Positions 25,267-33,741 of a stretch of 64,000 nucleotides of DNA are shown in pieces. Each line of letters opens with the position of its first letter. Position 1 is the first letter of the stretch. The DNA is taken from positions 372,001-436,000 of the forward strand of contig NZ_JALAZE010000001.1 of assembly GCF_022809095.1 (NCBI RefSeq), written 5' to 3'. A model generated the notes under the pieces. It searched no databases. It worked only from the letters and a program-made list of their open reading frames with translations, and was not told the origin of the DNA. The stretch comes from Bacillus kexueae. GTDB lineage: Bacteria; Bacillota; Bacilli; Bacillales; Aeribacillaceae. The position numbers and the translations under genes were made by a program.

Positions 25267-25983
25267 ATGGTGAAAGATTTTTTCCAGACATTTAAGAAAC
25301 TTACCGCACTTGATTGGCTATTAATCTTTTTAGGTGTCGGTGTTACAATTGGACTTTTTTTAGTAATCGGAACGAACTCCATCTTTTTTCAATTTGCCGT
25401 TCTTTTACTGTTAACGTGGCAGGTCATCTTTGTTTTCGTTCTTTCGAAGCAAGTGAAAGAAATCAAATCAAGAGTTGAACACGGTATACGAGAGGAACAA
25501 CCGATTGAGACGAAAGATGAAAAAAATGAGGACATGGAAAAAACATTGCTTTATAAAGAGCAGGAGCTTTCAAAGGTAGAACTCGACAAGACGATTTTAT
25601 TTGAAGAGTTGCTGCAGAAAGCGAACTTACAAGAGGATGAAAAGCAAGCATTTCGAAATCGAATGTCAGCAAAAGAAGATGAAGCGAAATCGATTCAGCG
25701 TGAGCTTTTACAGTTAAAGACGAAGTTTCAAAAAGTGACAAACTTCATCCTACAACGAGATCCTGCTTTAGAAGAGGTCGTCACCTTAATTGGTGCTGAG
25801 TTTATTCAAACTCATACATATGACGACATTAACCGAAGACTTCAATTCGAATATCGGAATTTATCTGATCATGCCATTCGTGAACTGAAAGAAGCCCACA
25901 TGATGACGCGCGACTACACATTGACACGAATCGGCTATCGTGAGCTTTTAAAAGCGGCTCGTAAACATCGAATGGTGAAATAA
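25267..25983 (+). CDS. membrane-anchored coiled-coil protein, unknown function
   Basis: A 238-aa protein not recognised as a named family. Two N-terminal membrane helices (about 18-36 and 40-60) are followed by a cytoplasmic coiled coil (about 75-165; KTLLYKEQELSKVELDKTIL, EAKSIQRELLQLKTKFQKVT). A C-terminal helical domain ends LTRIGYRELLKAARKHRMVK. AAGGAG lies 5 to 6 bases before the ATG. A TATAAT box is at about 25220. It converges with the dehalogenase gene at a shared terminator. The layout suggests a scaffold or sensor; that is inference. Confidence 0.75.
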   Translation: MVKDFFQTFKKLTALDWLLIFLGVGVTIGLFLVIGTNSIFFQFAVLLLLTWQVIFVFVLSKQVKEIKSRVEHGIREEQPIETKDEKNEDMEKTLLYKEQELSKVELDKTILFEELLQKANLQEDEKQAFRNRMSAKEDEAKSIQRELLQLKTKFQKVTNFILQRDPALEEVVTLIGAEFIQTHTYDDINRRLQFEYRNLSDHAIRELKEAHMMTRDYTLTRIGYRELLKAARKHRMVK

Positions 25984-25997
25984 GCTTCGTTCAAAAG

Positions 25998-26034
25998 ACA
26001 GACCGCAAAATGCCTGACATTTTGCGGTCTTTTG
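25998..26034. terminator. bidirectional intrinsic terminator
   Basis: Thirteen-bp stem AGACCGCAAAATG / CATTTTGCGGTCT with a 5-base loop, T-rich on both sides. It separates the convergent genes. Confidence 0.88.
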
Positions 26035-26703
26035 TTACACTTTTTTTGCTTCGATAGATAAAAGGCCTGTTAAATCATGGAATTCGAAGTCTGGCTTCAC
26101 TCCTAATTGCTCAGGTGGTAGACTCGCACGATTGATCCACGCTGTTTGAAAGCCGAACTGCTTCGCACCGGTTATATCCCATCCATTGGAAGACATAAAG
26201 AGCACCTCTTCTTTGGCAACATTTAATGTTTCCACTACAGATTGATAGGCAGCCTTTGTCGGTTTGTATTGTTTGTTTTCATCTACTGTAATGACCGATG
26301 TAAACAACTCGTTCATCTCTGCGTTTTGAAGAAGAGGGGTTAACATACTCGGCGAGCCGTTTGAGAAAACCGCTCGGTGCTTATCTGTTAATTGTTGTAA
26401 GACGTCTTTTACTTCTTCATAAGGGGTTAAATGTAAATATGCATCCATTAATTCTGAAATGACCGATTCCTTCGGTTCCCCACCGTGCAATAAAATGGCG
26501 TAGCGTAAAGCGTCTTCGGTTACTTCGTGAAACGGCCGGTACGTTCCCATTAATTGACGTAAAAAAGAATATTCAATCTGTTTTTGACGCCACGTTTGAC
26601 TAATTGCTTCCCCTTTATGAGGAAAAATGGATTGGCATTTTTCTTTTACCGAATACACATCAAACAACGTTCCATACACATCAAAAACGTACGCTTTAAT
26701 CAA
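26035..26703 (-). CDS. (S)-2-haloacid dehalogenase, type II HAD family
   Basis: A 222-aa HAD hydrolase of the L-2-haloacid dehalogenase group. The nucleophile Asp is in VFDVYGTLFDV (residues 6-16). AVFSNGSPSML and the family block FMSSNGWDITGAKQFGFQTA are present. These enzymes replace halogen by hydroxyl on 2-haloalkanoic acids, but many homologues are housekeeping phosphatases. The TTG at 26703 is 8 bases from GAGGAG; a GTG three codons earlier is the alternative. It starts 57 bp after cblS with no terminator between, so it may be the last gene of the cobalamin transcript. Confidence 0.85.
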   Translation of the reverse strand: MIKAYVFDVYGTLFDVYSVKEKCQSIFPHKGEAISQTWRQKQIEYSFLRQLMGTYRPFHEVTEDALRYAILLHGGEPKESVISELMDAYLHLTPYEEVKDVLQQLTDKHRAVFSNGSPSMLTPLLQNAEMNELFTSVITVDENKQYKPTKAAYQSVVETLNVAKEEVLFMSSNGWDITGAKQFGFQTAWINRASLPPEQLGVKPDFEFHDLTGLLSIEAKKV

Positions 26704-26759
26704 TCTCCCCACTCCTCTCCCTTATTTATGGAAATAGTATCACAATTAGAAAGTGCCTG

Positions 26760-27467
26760 TCACACGTCTTGCTTTAGCTTATGGAAATGAGTTTTTGCGA
26801 TTGTTTGAAGTTGTTGCTCATACGTTTGATTATAGGTCATCACGAAGCATGTTGCGGGACCAGCCGATTTTTGAAGGTCAATGGACGGATGACTTACGAA
26901 CGTTTCATTTAACAACTTACATTCGTGGAAAATACCCTTTGATCCACACGGAACGATTTCGTAAACCCCCGGATGATGAAGGAGTGTCTTAAATAGTGAT
27001 AGCGGAGCCATTTCATGCTCATTATCGATAACTTCTTTTCCGACGAGCGGTTTCCCAATTAATGCAATCGCTGCACCTTTTGGCGTCATCCCAACTTTTA
27101 CATGGTCCTTTTTCACTTTACCGATGACGGTAAATCCGAGTGCTGACTGTAAAAGAGAGAAGTTACTCTCAGTGCTTCCCGAAAGCAAAATAGGCTCAAT
27201 TGAAAGTTCCTTACAAATTTTATCTCGTCCTTTTTCAATAAGCGGCCATACGTCATCATGCACAAAGTTTTGCACAATCAGTGCGTTCGGCTTAGCCCCG
27301 ACTGCGAATAATTCCATGAACGCAACTCGTAATCCATAATCGATGACCATTTCATACGGAACATGGACAATGTCTCTTTCTTTCTCTCCGATTCCTCCGC
27401 TATTATCACAAGCGATTGCGAGCCACTCATCTGCTGAATTTGGAAGAAAGATGACGTCACGGCTCAT
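26760..27467 (-). CDS. cblS: alpha-ribazole kinase CblS (AIR synthase-related)
   Basis: A 235-aa AIR-synthase/selenophosphate-synthetase-like protein. It has the ATP-binding N-terminal style (SADEWLAIACDNSGGIGEKE) and a GxGxxP-poor C-terminal half (VKVGMTPKGAAIALIGKPLV). In Listeria and Geobacillus, CblS phosphorylates alpha-ribazole to alpha-ribazole-phosphate for nucleotide-loop assembly without CobT. The ATG at 27467 follows AAGGGGG and overlaps the cblT stop by 4 bases. Identification rests on the pairing with CblT inside a B12 operon as much as on sequence. Confidence 0.8.
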   Translation of the reverse strand: MSRDVIFLPNSADEWLAIACDNSGGIGEKERDIVHVPYEMVIDYGLRVAFMELFAVGAKPNALIVQNFVHDDVWPLIEKGRDKICKELSIEPILLSGSTESNFSLLQSALGFTVIGKVKKDHVKVGMTPKGAAIALIGKPLVGKEVIDNEHEMAPLSLFKTLLHHPGVYEIVPCGSKGIFHECKLLNETFVSHPSIDLQKSAGPATCFVMTYNQTYEQQLQTIAKTHFHKLKQDV

Positions 27468-27937
27468 GAACCTAGCCCCCTTTTCGTTAAAAACGCCGCC
27501 AAGCGTGGAGCTAAAAGAAGAGCGACACCGACATTCACAACCGCAGCTATCAGTAAAGAAGGAACAATGGCAACATAAAACGCGCCACCCATTATCGCAT
27601 AAAACGGTAAAGGAAGAACGAGTCCATTTAATAAAATAGCTGTGAACAATGCGCCCCACTTCGATTTACGAAATAGGATACCGAACAAATACACTAGAGC
27701 AAACATTTCAGCTGCTATTAACAGATGAAAGCCTCCGAGCGGAAAGCCGACTAGTAAACTCGATAAAAAGTGACCAGCGAACGCGACTATCCCCCCAACG
27801 ACTGGATGTAAGAGAATTGCCGCTAAAAAGGCCGGAAAGGAATCGAGTGCGACACTTCCGACGATAGCCGGGATTTTGATCATCGCTCCAATGACGGATA
27901 ATGAAATAAACATGACGATCACTGTAAAATTTCTCAT
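27464..27937 (-). CDS. cblT: alpha-ribazole transporter CblT (ECF S-component-like)
   Basis: A 157-aa membrane protein with about five or six helices and the profile of ECF transporter substrate-binding subunits (SVIGAMIKIPAIVGSVALDS; LHPVVGGIVAFAGHFLSSLL; FPLGGFHLLIAAEMFALVYL). CblT imports alpha-ribazole, which CblS phosphorylates, bypassing dimethylbenzimidazole activation by CobT. AAGGGGG precedes the ATG at 27937. It overlaps cblS downstream and the CobU-like gene upstream by 4 bases each, showing translational coupling. Confidence 0.82.
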   Translation of the reverse strand: MRNFTVIVMFISLSVIGAMIKIPAIVGSVALDSFPAFLAAILLHPVVGGIVAFAGHFLSSLLVGFPLGGFHLLIAAEMFALVYLFGILFRKSKWGALFTAILLNGLVLPLPFYAIMGGAFYVAIVPSLLIAAVVNVGVALLLAPRLAAFLTKRGLGS

Positions 27938-28365
27938 CTTATTTCCCCCTTCAAACGTTCTGAAACTCCGTACCAAACGACATCGACTGTAGAAGCATGG
28001 TTCACAATATCTTGGTAGCACCATCCTGTGACGTCACGCCACAAACGTTCTTTCGCATCCATCGGCACGATCCCCTTTGACATGTCCGTCCCGATGATAA
28101 TGAGCTTCCGATTTTCAGTTTCCCACTTCATCCATTGATGGAGTAACGTGTGCCATTCTCTTCTCCAGTCATGGTTCTCAAGCCACGCATAGATGAATTG
28201 TTCCAATCCTTCTATGACGGTTAACTTTTCGTATGCTTTGATGTTTTGTAAGTCCGTCACCGTTTTTTCATACCCCGAAATCCATCGTGCAGGAGCGTCT
28301 TTCACCATATGTTCTATCACCCATTTTCGCTTTCCGTTATAAGCGCCTCCTGTAACGAAATGCAT
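27934..28365 (-). CDS. CobU-like protein with altered P-loop
   Basis: A 143-aa relative of adenosylcobinamide kinase/guanylyltransferase. The N-terminal TGGAYNGKRKWV stands where CobU has GGxRSGKS, so the P-loop Ser/Thr is replaced by Arg. The later GTDMSKGIVPMDAKERLWRD aligns with the CobU block ending VNxxxA. It is shorter than CobU (196 aa in this same operon). Loss of kinase activity is plausible; a regulatory or partial-reaction role is inference. It overlaps cobC by 49 bases. GGAGGGATGAACG precedes the ATG. Confidence 0.72.
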   Translation of the reverse strand: MHFVTGGAYNGKRKWVIEHMVKDAPARWISGYEKTVTDLQNIKAYEKLTVIEGLEQFIYAWLENHDWRREWHTLLHQWMKWETENRKLIIIGTDMSKGIVPMDAKERLWRDVTGWCYQDIVNHASTVDVVWYGVSERLKGEIR

Positions 28366-28943
28366 CGTTCATCCCTCCTTAGTTTTGTTTCGGTCGTTGT
28401 GAGATGCACGAAGTCGCCAGGTGATACAGAATAAGACCAGTAAGGCTTTTCGACTGGTGAAAATCGCGACAGTAGCTCACGAATAACGCCACCATGTGTC
28501 ACAATCACAACGTGTCGAATTCCATGGTGTGAGGTGATTCGTTTTTTCACCTCACCCCACCCTTTTTGAATTCGTTGAGAAAATTGGTCGTACCGCTCCC
28601 CGTTCGGGATGGGACCTTGAAACGGGTCGTCTAGCCAATTTTGGTAGGCAGGAACGTTTTTTAGTTCTTCAAACGTCTTCTGTTCAAAATCACCAAAATG
28701 AATCTCGCGAAGCAAGGGACTTAAAATCGGTCTTGCGTACGGAAAGTAAATGGACGCGGTTTCGATACATCGCTTTAAATCACTCGAAAAGATGAGATCT
28801 GGCTTAAAGGAAAGCTCCCTTTTTTGCAACGCGACATACCCTTCCTTTGATAAACAACTGTCTGTCCAGCCTATGTATTTCTTCTCATCATTTTCTTTCG
28901 TTCGTCCGTGACGAATTAATGTAATAACCAAATAATCATCCAT
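28317..28943 (-). CDS. cobC: histidine phosphatase family protein, probable alpha-ribazole phosphatase CobC
   Basis: A 208-aa phosphoglycerate-mutase-like phosphatase. The catalytic motif is TLIRHGRTKEND (residues 8-19), the second His is in VIVTHGGVIREL, and SSDLKRCIETA is the usual phosphate-pocket block. In the cobalamin pathway CobC removes the 5'-phosphate from adenosylcobalamin 5'-phosphate or alpha-ribazole phosphate. The operon position between cobS and the CobU-like gene supports that substrate. The start at 28943 overlaps the cobS 3' end by 28 bases; a TTG four codons later is an alternative. Confidence 0.87.
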   Translation of the reverse strand: MDDYLVITLIRHGRTKENDEKKYIGWTDSCLSKEGYVALQKRELSFKPDLIFSSDLKRCIETASIYFPYARPILSPLLREIHFGDFEQKTFEELKNVPAYQNWLDDPFQGPIPNGERYDQFSQRIQKGWGEVKKRITSHHGIRHVVIVTHGGVIRELLSRFSPVEKPYWSYSVSPGDFVHLTTTETKLRRDERCISLQEALITESENG

Positions 28944-29695
28944 AACAAAGCTTCAGTCCCTTCGACCGTGGCCCCTAATGTATCACCAGTAATGCCACCG
29001 AAAGCTCTTTTACAAAAGTTATAAAATCCTACAAAACAGACGACACTCCCCACAAAGAGAAAAGCTATTGGAACAATCAAGTTCACAGAAGTTAATGTGA
29101 TGACAAGGACGAATAAAAAAATATAAATCCCGTAATAAATCCAAATCGTTTTCGAAGCGGCTTGTTGAAAGAGCGCCGCAAGCCCTTCGTTTTTCGCTAA
29201 GGGGCTATGAAGTAAGATTCCCCCCATCACAAGACGGGATAAAAAGGGCACAAGCGCAAATAAAAGAAACGTATCATTTGATAAATCTTCGATGATTTCA
29301 TAGCTAAACACCCATTTAAAAGCAAGTAAAAAAAGTAATGATACTACCCCAAATGTTCCAACCCTTGGATCTTTCATAATTTCTAACCGCCTTGAGCGCT
29401 CACGATACGAAAAATACCCATCACTCATATCCACCCATCCGTCAAGATGAATTCCTCCCGTCATGACAAAAAACGAAAAGAAAAATAAGAGACTCATGAA
29501 AAGAGAAGAAAGGTCCGTAAACGTGTGAAGAAACCATAAAATGAGACTACCCACTCCTCCTATAAAAGCCCCGACAAGTGGAAGGGAAGCAACTGCTCCA
29601 GCTAATCGCTTATCGTCTAGCGGGAAGTTTTTTCGAATCGGAATGATTGTAAAAAATTGAAAGGCAATCAAGAGGCCTGTCCAGCTCTTACCCAT
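28916..29695 (-). CDS. cobS: adenosylcobinamide-GDP ribazoletransferase CobS
   Basis: A 259-aa integral membrane enzyme that joins adenosylcobinamide-GDP to alpha-ribazole(-phosphate), the last joining step of cobalamin synthesis. The signature GGIHLDGWVDMSDGYFSYRE is present, followed by LEIMKDPRVGTFG. Six to seven hydrophobic segments are visible. The opening AFQFFTIIPI is typical. It overlaps cobQ by 8 bases and cobC by 28. Confidence 0.95.
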   Translation of the reverse strand: MGKSWTGLLIAFQFFTIIPIRKNFPLDDKRLAGAVASLPLVGAFIGGVGSLILWFLHTFTDLSSLFMSLLFFFSFFVMTGGIHLDGWVDMSDGYFSYRERSRRLEIMKDPRVGTFGVVSLLFLLAFKWVFSYEIIEDLSNDTFLLFALVPFLSRLVMGGILLHSPLAKNEGLAALFQQAASKTIWIYYGIYIFLFVLVITLTSVNLIVPIAFLFVGSVVCFVGFYNFCKRAFGGITGDTLGATVEGTEALLWMIIWLLH

Positions 29696-31190
29696 GCTGC
29701 TCCCTCCATGCGGTCATAATCTCTAGAAGCTTTTGAACGTCTAAATGTTTCTCGACATGAGCAGCGAGGTTTTCATACTGATTCATCTTCTCCTTCTCCA
29801 TTGAGACCATCTTTTGTTCCGGAAGTCCTTTTCTTCCCCTAAGCTTATTGAGCCAAGCTGTTCGGAATAAATCATTATGGAAAAGGTTATGTACGTAAGT
29901 TCCAAGGATACACCCGTCTTCTATCGAGACTCCTTCCGCTTCATTTTCTACCATTAATAAAGGAGTGTGAGGTCCTTGAAACATCGTTTGTCCGAGGTGA
30001 ATTTCATACCCACGAACTGGTAAACTTGAAAATCCACTTAATGGGTGTGTCGTTCCTTCTGTTTGAATCGTTTTTTTCCATTGTGAAAAAGTCGTCACTG
30101 CTGGAATAAGGTTGAAACCTGCTGTATTGTATCCGCTTATTCCGGTATCTGTTCCGTATTCATCAATTAACTGTTTGGAAAGCATCTGGTAACCACCACA
30201 AATGCCAACGATGGTTCCACCGCTTTGCACAAATGTTTTGATACGTTGCTCCAAGCCTGAGGCCCGTAACGAATGTAAATCGGAAATCGTACTTTTCGTT
30301 CCGGGAATGATCACCGCATCTGGATTTCCAAACTCACTTAACGTAGAAACCATTCGAACCGATACCCCCTCTTCAAATAAAAAAGGTTCAGCATCTGTAT
30401 AGTTCGAGATATACGGAAGCTTCATCACTGCAATATCGATTTCACTTACTTCCTGCGATTGAAAGCGAGCCGAAATCGATAATGAATCTTCTCCGCTAAT
30501 TGCATGGTCAACATACGGAATAACGCCTAATACAGGAATACCCGTCTTCTCTTCCAACCACTTTCGACCGGATTCAAATAATGATTGATCACCCCGAAAT
30601 TTATTAATTATGATTCCTTTTACCCGTTTTCGTTCTGTTTCACTTAGAAGAGTTAACGTTCCGATGATGCTGGCAAACACGCCCCCTCGGTCAATGTCAG
30701 CCACTAAAATGACCGGGACATCCGCTATCTCGGCTACTTTCATGTTAACAAGCTCCCGGTCGTTCAAATTAATTTCAACTGGGCTACCGGCCCCTTCAAT
30801 GACGACAGCTTCAAATTGTTCGCTTAATTTCGCTAAAGAGGATTGGATGACTTCCAACCCTTTTTCATAAAACGTGTCCCGATATTCCCGTCCACCTAAC
30901 GATTGATAGCGCTTACCAAGCAGAACAATCTCCGCTTTTTCATCGCTTTGTGGCTTTAATAAGATCGGATTCATTTCAACCGATGCTTCAATATTTGCGG
31001 CTTCAGCTTGTATTCCTTGCGCTCGGCCAATTTCTTTTCCATCCTTTGTGACATATGAATTGTTCGACATGTTTTGCGATTTAAAAGGGGTTACTTTGTA
31101 TCCCCGTTGATGAAGAATGGTACAAAGGGCAGTACAAATGAGGCTTTTTCCCACATCAGAAGCCGTCCCTTGAATCATCAATCCGTTCAT
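29688..31190 (-). CDS. cobQ: cobyric acid synthase CobQ/CbiP
   Basis: A 500-aa glutamine-dependent amidotransferase that amidates four side chains of adenosylcobyrinate a,c-diamide. It has an N-terminal dethiobiotin-synthetase-like P-loop (IQGTASDVGKSLI), FKSQNMSNNS, and a C-terminal class I glutaminase domain with nucleophile Cys in GICGGYQML and YVHNLFHND. AAGGAG precedes the ATG. It overlaps cobU by 35 bases. Its presence means the host can start from cobyrinate diamide or cobyric acid, although no earlier corrin genes are here. Confidence 0.95.
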   Translation of the reverse strand: MNGLMIQGTASDVGKSLICTALCTILHQRGYKVTPFKSQNMSNNSYVTKDGKEIGRAQGIQAEAANIEASVEMNPILLKPQSDEKAEIVLLGKRYQSLGGREYRDTFYEKGLEVIQSSLAKLSEQFEAVVIEGAGSPVEINLNDRELVNMKVAEIADVPVILVADIDRGGVFASIIGTLTLLSETERKRVKGIIINKFRGDQSLFESGRKWLEEKTGIPVLGVIPYVDHAISGEDSLSISARFQSQEVSEIDIAVMKLPYISNYTDAEPFLFEEGVSVRMVSTLSEFGNPDAVIIPGTKSTISDLHSLRASGLEQRIKTFVQSGGTIVGICGGYQMLSKQLIDEYGTDTGISGYNTAGFNLIPAVTTFSQWKKTIQTEGTTHPLSGFSSLPVRGYEIHLGQTMFQGPHTPLLMVENEAEGVSIEDGCILGTYVHNLFHNDLFRTAWLNKLRGRKGLPEQKMVSMEKEKMNQYENLAAHVEKHLDVQKLLEIMTAWREQHG

Positions 31191-31746
31191 GCCATACTCC
31201 TTTCTTCCAAATAGGAATGCCTGCCTCCATCATGACTGATAACGTACTATGATGAACGAGGTGTTGATGCAGTTTATTAAGTACACGAATAAAAGAATGA
31301 ACCATCGGGAAACGATTCGTATCAAAGGCAAGTTCATTAGAAACGATGACAAGCGTGTCACTTGCTTGATCAATTTCATGCAACTCCTTTGCAATCGAAC
31401 GAATCAGTTCATCTTGATATTCAATTTGTTCATACGTTCTCATGTCAGCAAACATTTCATTGTTCACGAGGTTCGTTAAGCAGTCGATTAAGACGATTTC
31501 ATCTCCTGTTAAATGTGCGGTCACTTCGCGAATATGCTGCTGTTGTTCGATCGTTTTCCACTCGATGCCTGATTGTACCCGACGTTTTTGATGGAGCAAA
31601 ATGCGCTGTTCCATTTCAGAATCGACGATGGCTGACGTGGCGACGTAATGAACTGGGCTCATCTTCTGTTTCGCTCGTTCGATACAAAAGCGCTCAGCCC
31701 ACGAACTTTTCCCACTTCGAACCCCACCGGTTACAAACACCATCAT
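31156..31746 (-). CDS. cobU: adenosylcobinamide kinase/adenosylcobinamide-phosphate guanylyltransferase CobU
   Basis: A 196-aa bifunctional enzyme that phosphorylates adenosylcobinamide and transfers GMP from GTP. The P-loop is intact (TGGVRSGKSSWAERF), followed by YVATSAIVDSEMEQRILLHQ with the guanylylated-His region, and IVLIDCLTNLVNNEMF. The ATG at 31746 follows GAAAGGTG and overlaps the cobD stop by 4 bases. This is the active-looking copy; the shorter CobU-like protein at 27934 is its paralogue. Confidence 0.94.
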   Translation of the reverse strand: MMVFVTGGVRSGKSSWAERFCIERAKQKMSPVHYVATSAIVDSEMEQRILLHQKRRVQSGIEWKTIEQQQHIREVTAHLTGDEIVLIDCLTNLVNNEMFADMRTYEQIEYQDELIRSIAKELHEIDQASDTLVIVSNELAFDTNRFPMVHSFIRVLNKLHQHLVHHSTLSVMMEAGIPIWKKGVWHERIDDSRDGF

Positions 31747-32819
31747 GACGAACACCTTTCTTGAATAACTTCGAGTAAACGGTCGTTTTCTTCTTTCGTC
31801 CGAATAGAAAAGCGTAAGTAATCTCCCTTTAGTCCTCGGAAATTCATCGTGTGCCGTGCAACAATTCCCTTTTTTAATAAATACGTCAACCACTCTTCGG
31901 AGGAGATTGATTCATGCTTCATTAAATAATAATTCACCCGACTATCGGAAATGCGAAAGCCATATTCTCTTAATAAAGGAAATAGACGCATTCGTTCCGT
32001 TGCGATTTTCATTTTCGTATCTGTCACGAATGCCTCATCTTTTAAACAGAGCTCACCTATTTGTTGGGCAAGTGCATTGACACTCCATTCCACCTGTGCT
32101 TGTTCAAGACGTTGAACAATTGATTTATCCGCCAAGCAATACCCTAAACGAAGACCAGCTATCGCATACATTTTCGTTAAAGAACGTAAGATGATTACAT
32201 TCGGAAAGGTCGCACGATGTGATTTCATCGAAACATCCTCAACGGAAAAATCAACAAATGCCTCATCAATGAATACAAGTACATGTCGTTCGTGACAAGC
32301 CTTTATCAGCTTTAACAGCTCTTGTTTTTCATGCACCGTTCCGGTTGGATTATTCGGGTTGCAAATAAAAATGCCCTTTACCCCTTCTAATTGTTCAATG
32401 AGTTCATCTGCTTTCAACTTCCACCCGTTCGCTTCCGTTACGATATGAGAAATGACGGAACTATCCACTTTTGCACAAGCCTTTCCGTATTCTGAAAATG
32501 TCGGTTCGACAATGATTACCTTTTGTTTTTCTAGAAGTGTGTTAGCGAGTAAATGAATCACTTCCGCTGCGCCATTTCCGACAAACACCGTTTCAATTGG
32601 AACGTTTTCTTTTTCGGCAATCGCTTGACGTAATGACAGGCTTTTCGGGTCTGGATAGTCATGAATGATGTCATAAAAATTACGCCAACGTTCGATAATC
32701 GATCGTGGTGTTCCATATGGGTTGATGTTTACACTGAAATCGATCATTGATTGTGGAATTGGGAGATTAAGAGATTCATATAAATAAGAAGGATTGGATC
32801 CATGCGACGGCCATTCCAA
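31743..32819 (-). CDS. cobD: threonine-phosphate decarboxylase CobD
   Basis: A 358-aa PLP-dependent class I/II aminotransferase-fold enzyme that makes (R)-1-amino-2-propanol O-2-phosphate, the linker of the nucleotide loop. The N-terminus EWPSHGSNPSYLYESLNLP is typical, with FSVNINPYG, FICNPNNPTGTVH, and the PLP lysine in LRSLTKMYAIAGLRLGY. The TTG at 32819, 6 bases after GGAGGTG, matches known CobD starts and is preferred to the ATG at 32840. It overlaps cbiB by 44 bases. Confidence 0.92.
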   Translation of the reverse strand: MEWPSHGSNPSYLYESLNLPIPQSMIDFSVNINPYGTPRSIIERWRNFYDIIHDYPDPKSLSLRQAIAEKENVPIETVFVGNGAAEVIHLLANTLLEKQKVIIVEPTFSEYGKACAKVDSSVISHIVTEANGWKLKADELIEQLEGVKGIFICNPNNPTGTVHEKQELLKLIKACHERHVLVFIDEAFVDFSVEDVSMKSHRATFPNVIILRSLTKMYAIAGLRLGYCLADKSIVQRLEQAQVEWSVNALAQQIGELCLKDEAFVTDTKMKIATERMRLFPLLREYGFRISDSRVNYYLMKHESISSEEWLTYLLKKGIVARHTMNFRGLKGDYLRFSIRTKEENDRLLEVIQERCSS

Positions 32820-33741
32820 CGATTCCACCTCCAAGTACAAAACTAGTATTCGTTCGCTGCATCATTCGGACACTTTCACAAATGTGGACTGCTTTTAATG
32901 CTTTAAGCGCATCCCCAAGTCGCGCTCGTTTTGAAATAATTCCTTTATAGGTATTCGTTCCTCCTAATTGAATCCCTAAGAGTGCAGCCATGGCTGTTTC
33001 TGGAAAGCCGCTGTTTGGACTTGGGTGTTTTTTCGCATCCCGCTTAAGCAGACGGAAACATTGACGCTTTGTTTGATCTGAACGGTTCACAAAAATCATG
33101 AGAACAGCCGTTAATCGACTCGGGATATAATTTAAAAAGTCATCCCATTTTGCTGCGGCAAAACCAAATTGTCTATACCTCGGACTCGTGTACCCGACCA
33201 TTGCATCGGCTGTGTTGGCAACACGGTACAACACGGCGAGTGGAGCTCCTCCAATAAACGCCCAAAATAACGGCGCAATAACTGAATCGCTCGTATTTTC
33301 TGCGACCGTTTCCACCGTTCCTCTCACAATTTCCCCTTCCGTTAGCGTTTCCGTATCGCGTCCGACAATCCAGGAAAGCTTTTCACGCGCTTGTGGTAGC
33401 TGATTTTGCGAGAGTGGCTCATACACATCCATCGCCGCGTCCTTTAAGCTTTTTTCGGCAATCATAAACGTCAATAAAACCATTTCGACCACGATGCCAA
33501 TAGCCAAATGAAGGCGATACGATACGTATACAAGTATCATGGCTGAAGCTGTAAAAACAACGGATACCGTAATCAGCATTAAAAAGCCGAGCGATGTTTG
33601 GTAACGATTGCGATTCCATTTTGATTCTAAAAACCCTATGAATGATCCCATCCACCTCACAGGATGCGGCAGATGCTTCGGGTCCCCCATCCACTTATCA
33701 AGTAAATATGCCAACACAACAATAAGCACGTGCGTCATCAT
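32776..33741 (-). CDS. cbiB: adenosylcobinamide-phosphate synthase CbiB
   Basis: A 321-aa polytopic membrane enzyme that attaches aminopropanol phosphate to adenosylcobyric acid. Signatures are LLDKWMGDPKHLPHPVRWMG near the N-terminus, EIVRGTVETVAENTSDSVIA, and YRVANTADAMVGYTSPRYRQ. It pairs functionally with CobD next door. The ATG at 33741 overlaps the btuD-cbiZ stop by 4 bases; an immediately following ATG is equally possible. Confidence 0.95.
   Translation of the reverse strand: MMTHVLIVVLAYLLDKWMGDPKHLPHPVRWMGSFIGFLESKWNRNRYQTSLGFLMLITVSVVFTASAMILVYVSYRLHLAIGIVVEMVLLTFMIAEKSLKDAAMDVYEPLSQNQLPQAREKLSWIVGRDTETLTEGEIVRGTVETVAENTSDSVIAPLFWAFIGGAPLAVLYRVANTADAMVGYTSPRYRQFGFAAAKWDDFLNYIPSRLTAVLMIFVNRSDQTKRQCFRLLKRDAKKHPSPNSGFPETAMAALLGIQLGGTNTYKGIISKRARLGDALKALKAVHICESVRMMQRTNTSFVLGGGIVGMAVAWIQSFLFI

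Noticed and set aside
24986-25291. 101-codon minus-strand frame with a C-terminal membrane helix
   Set aside because: It starts inside the gene on the opposite strand, lacks a ribosome site and no internal start fits. It could be a remnant; not called.
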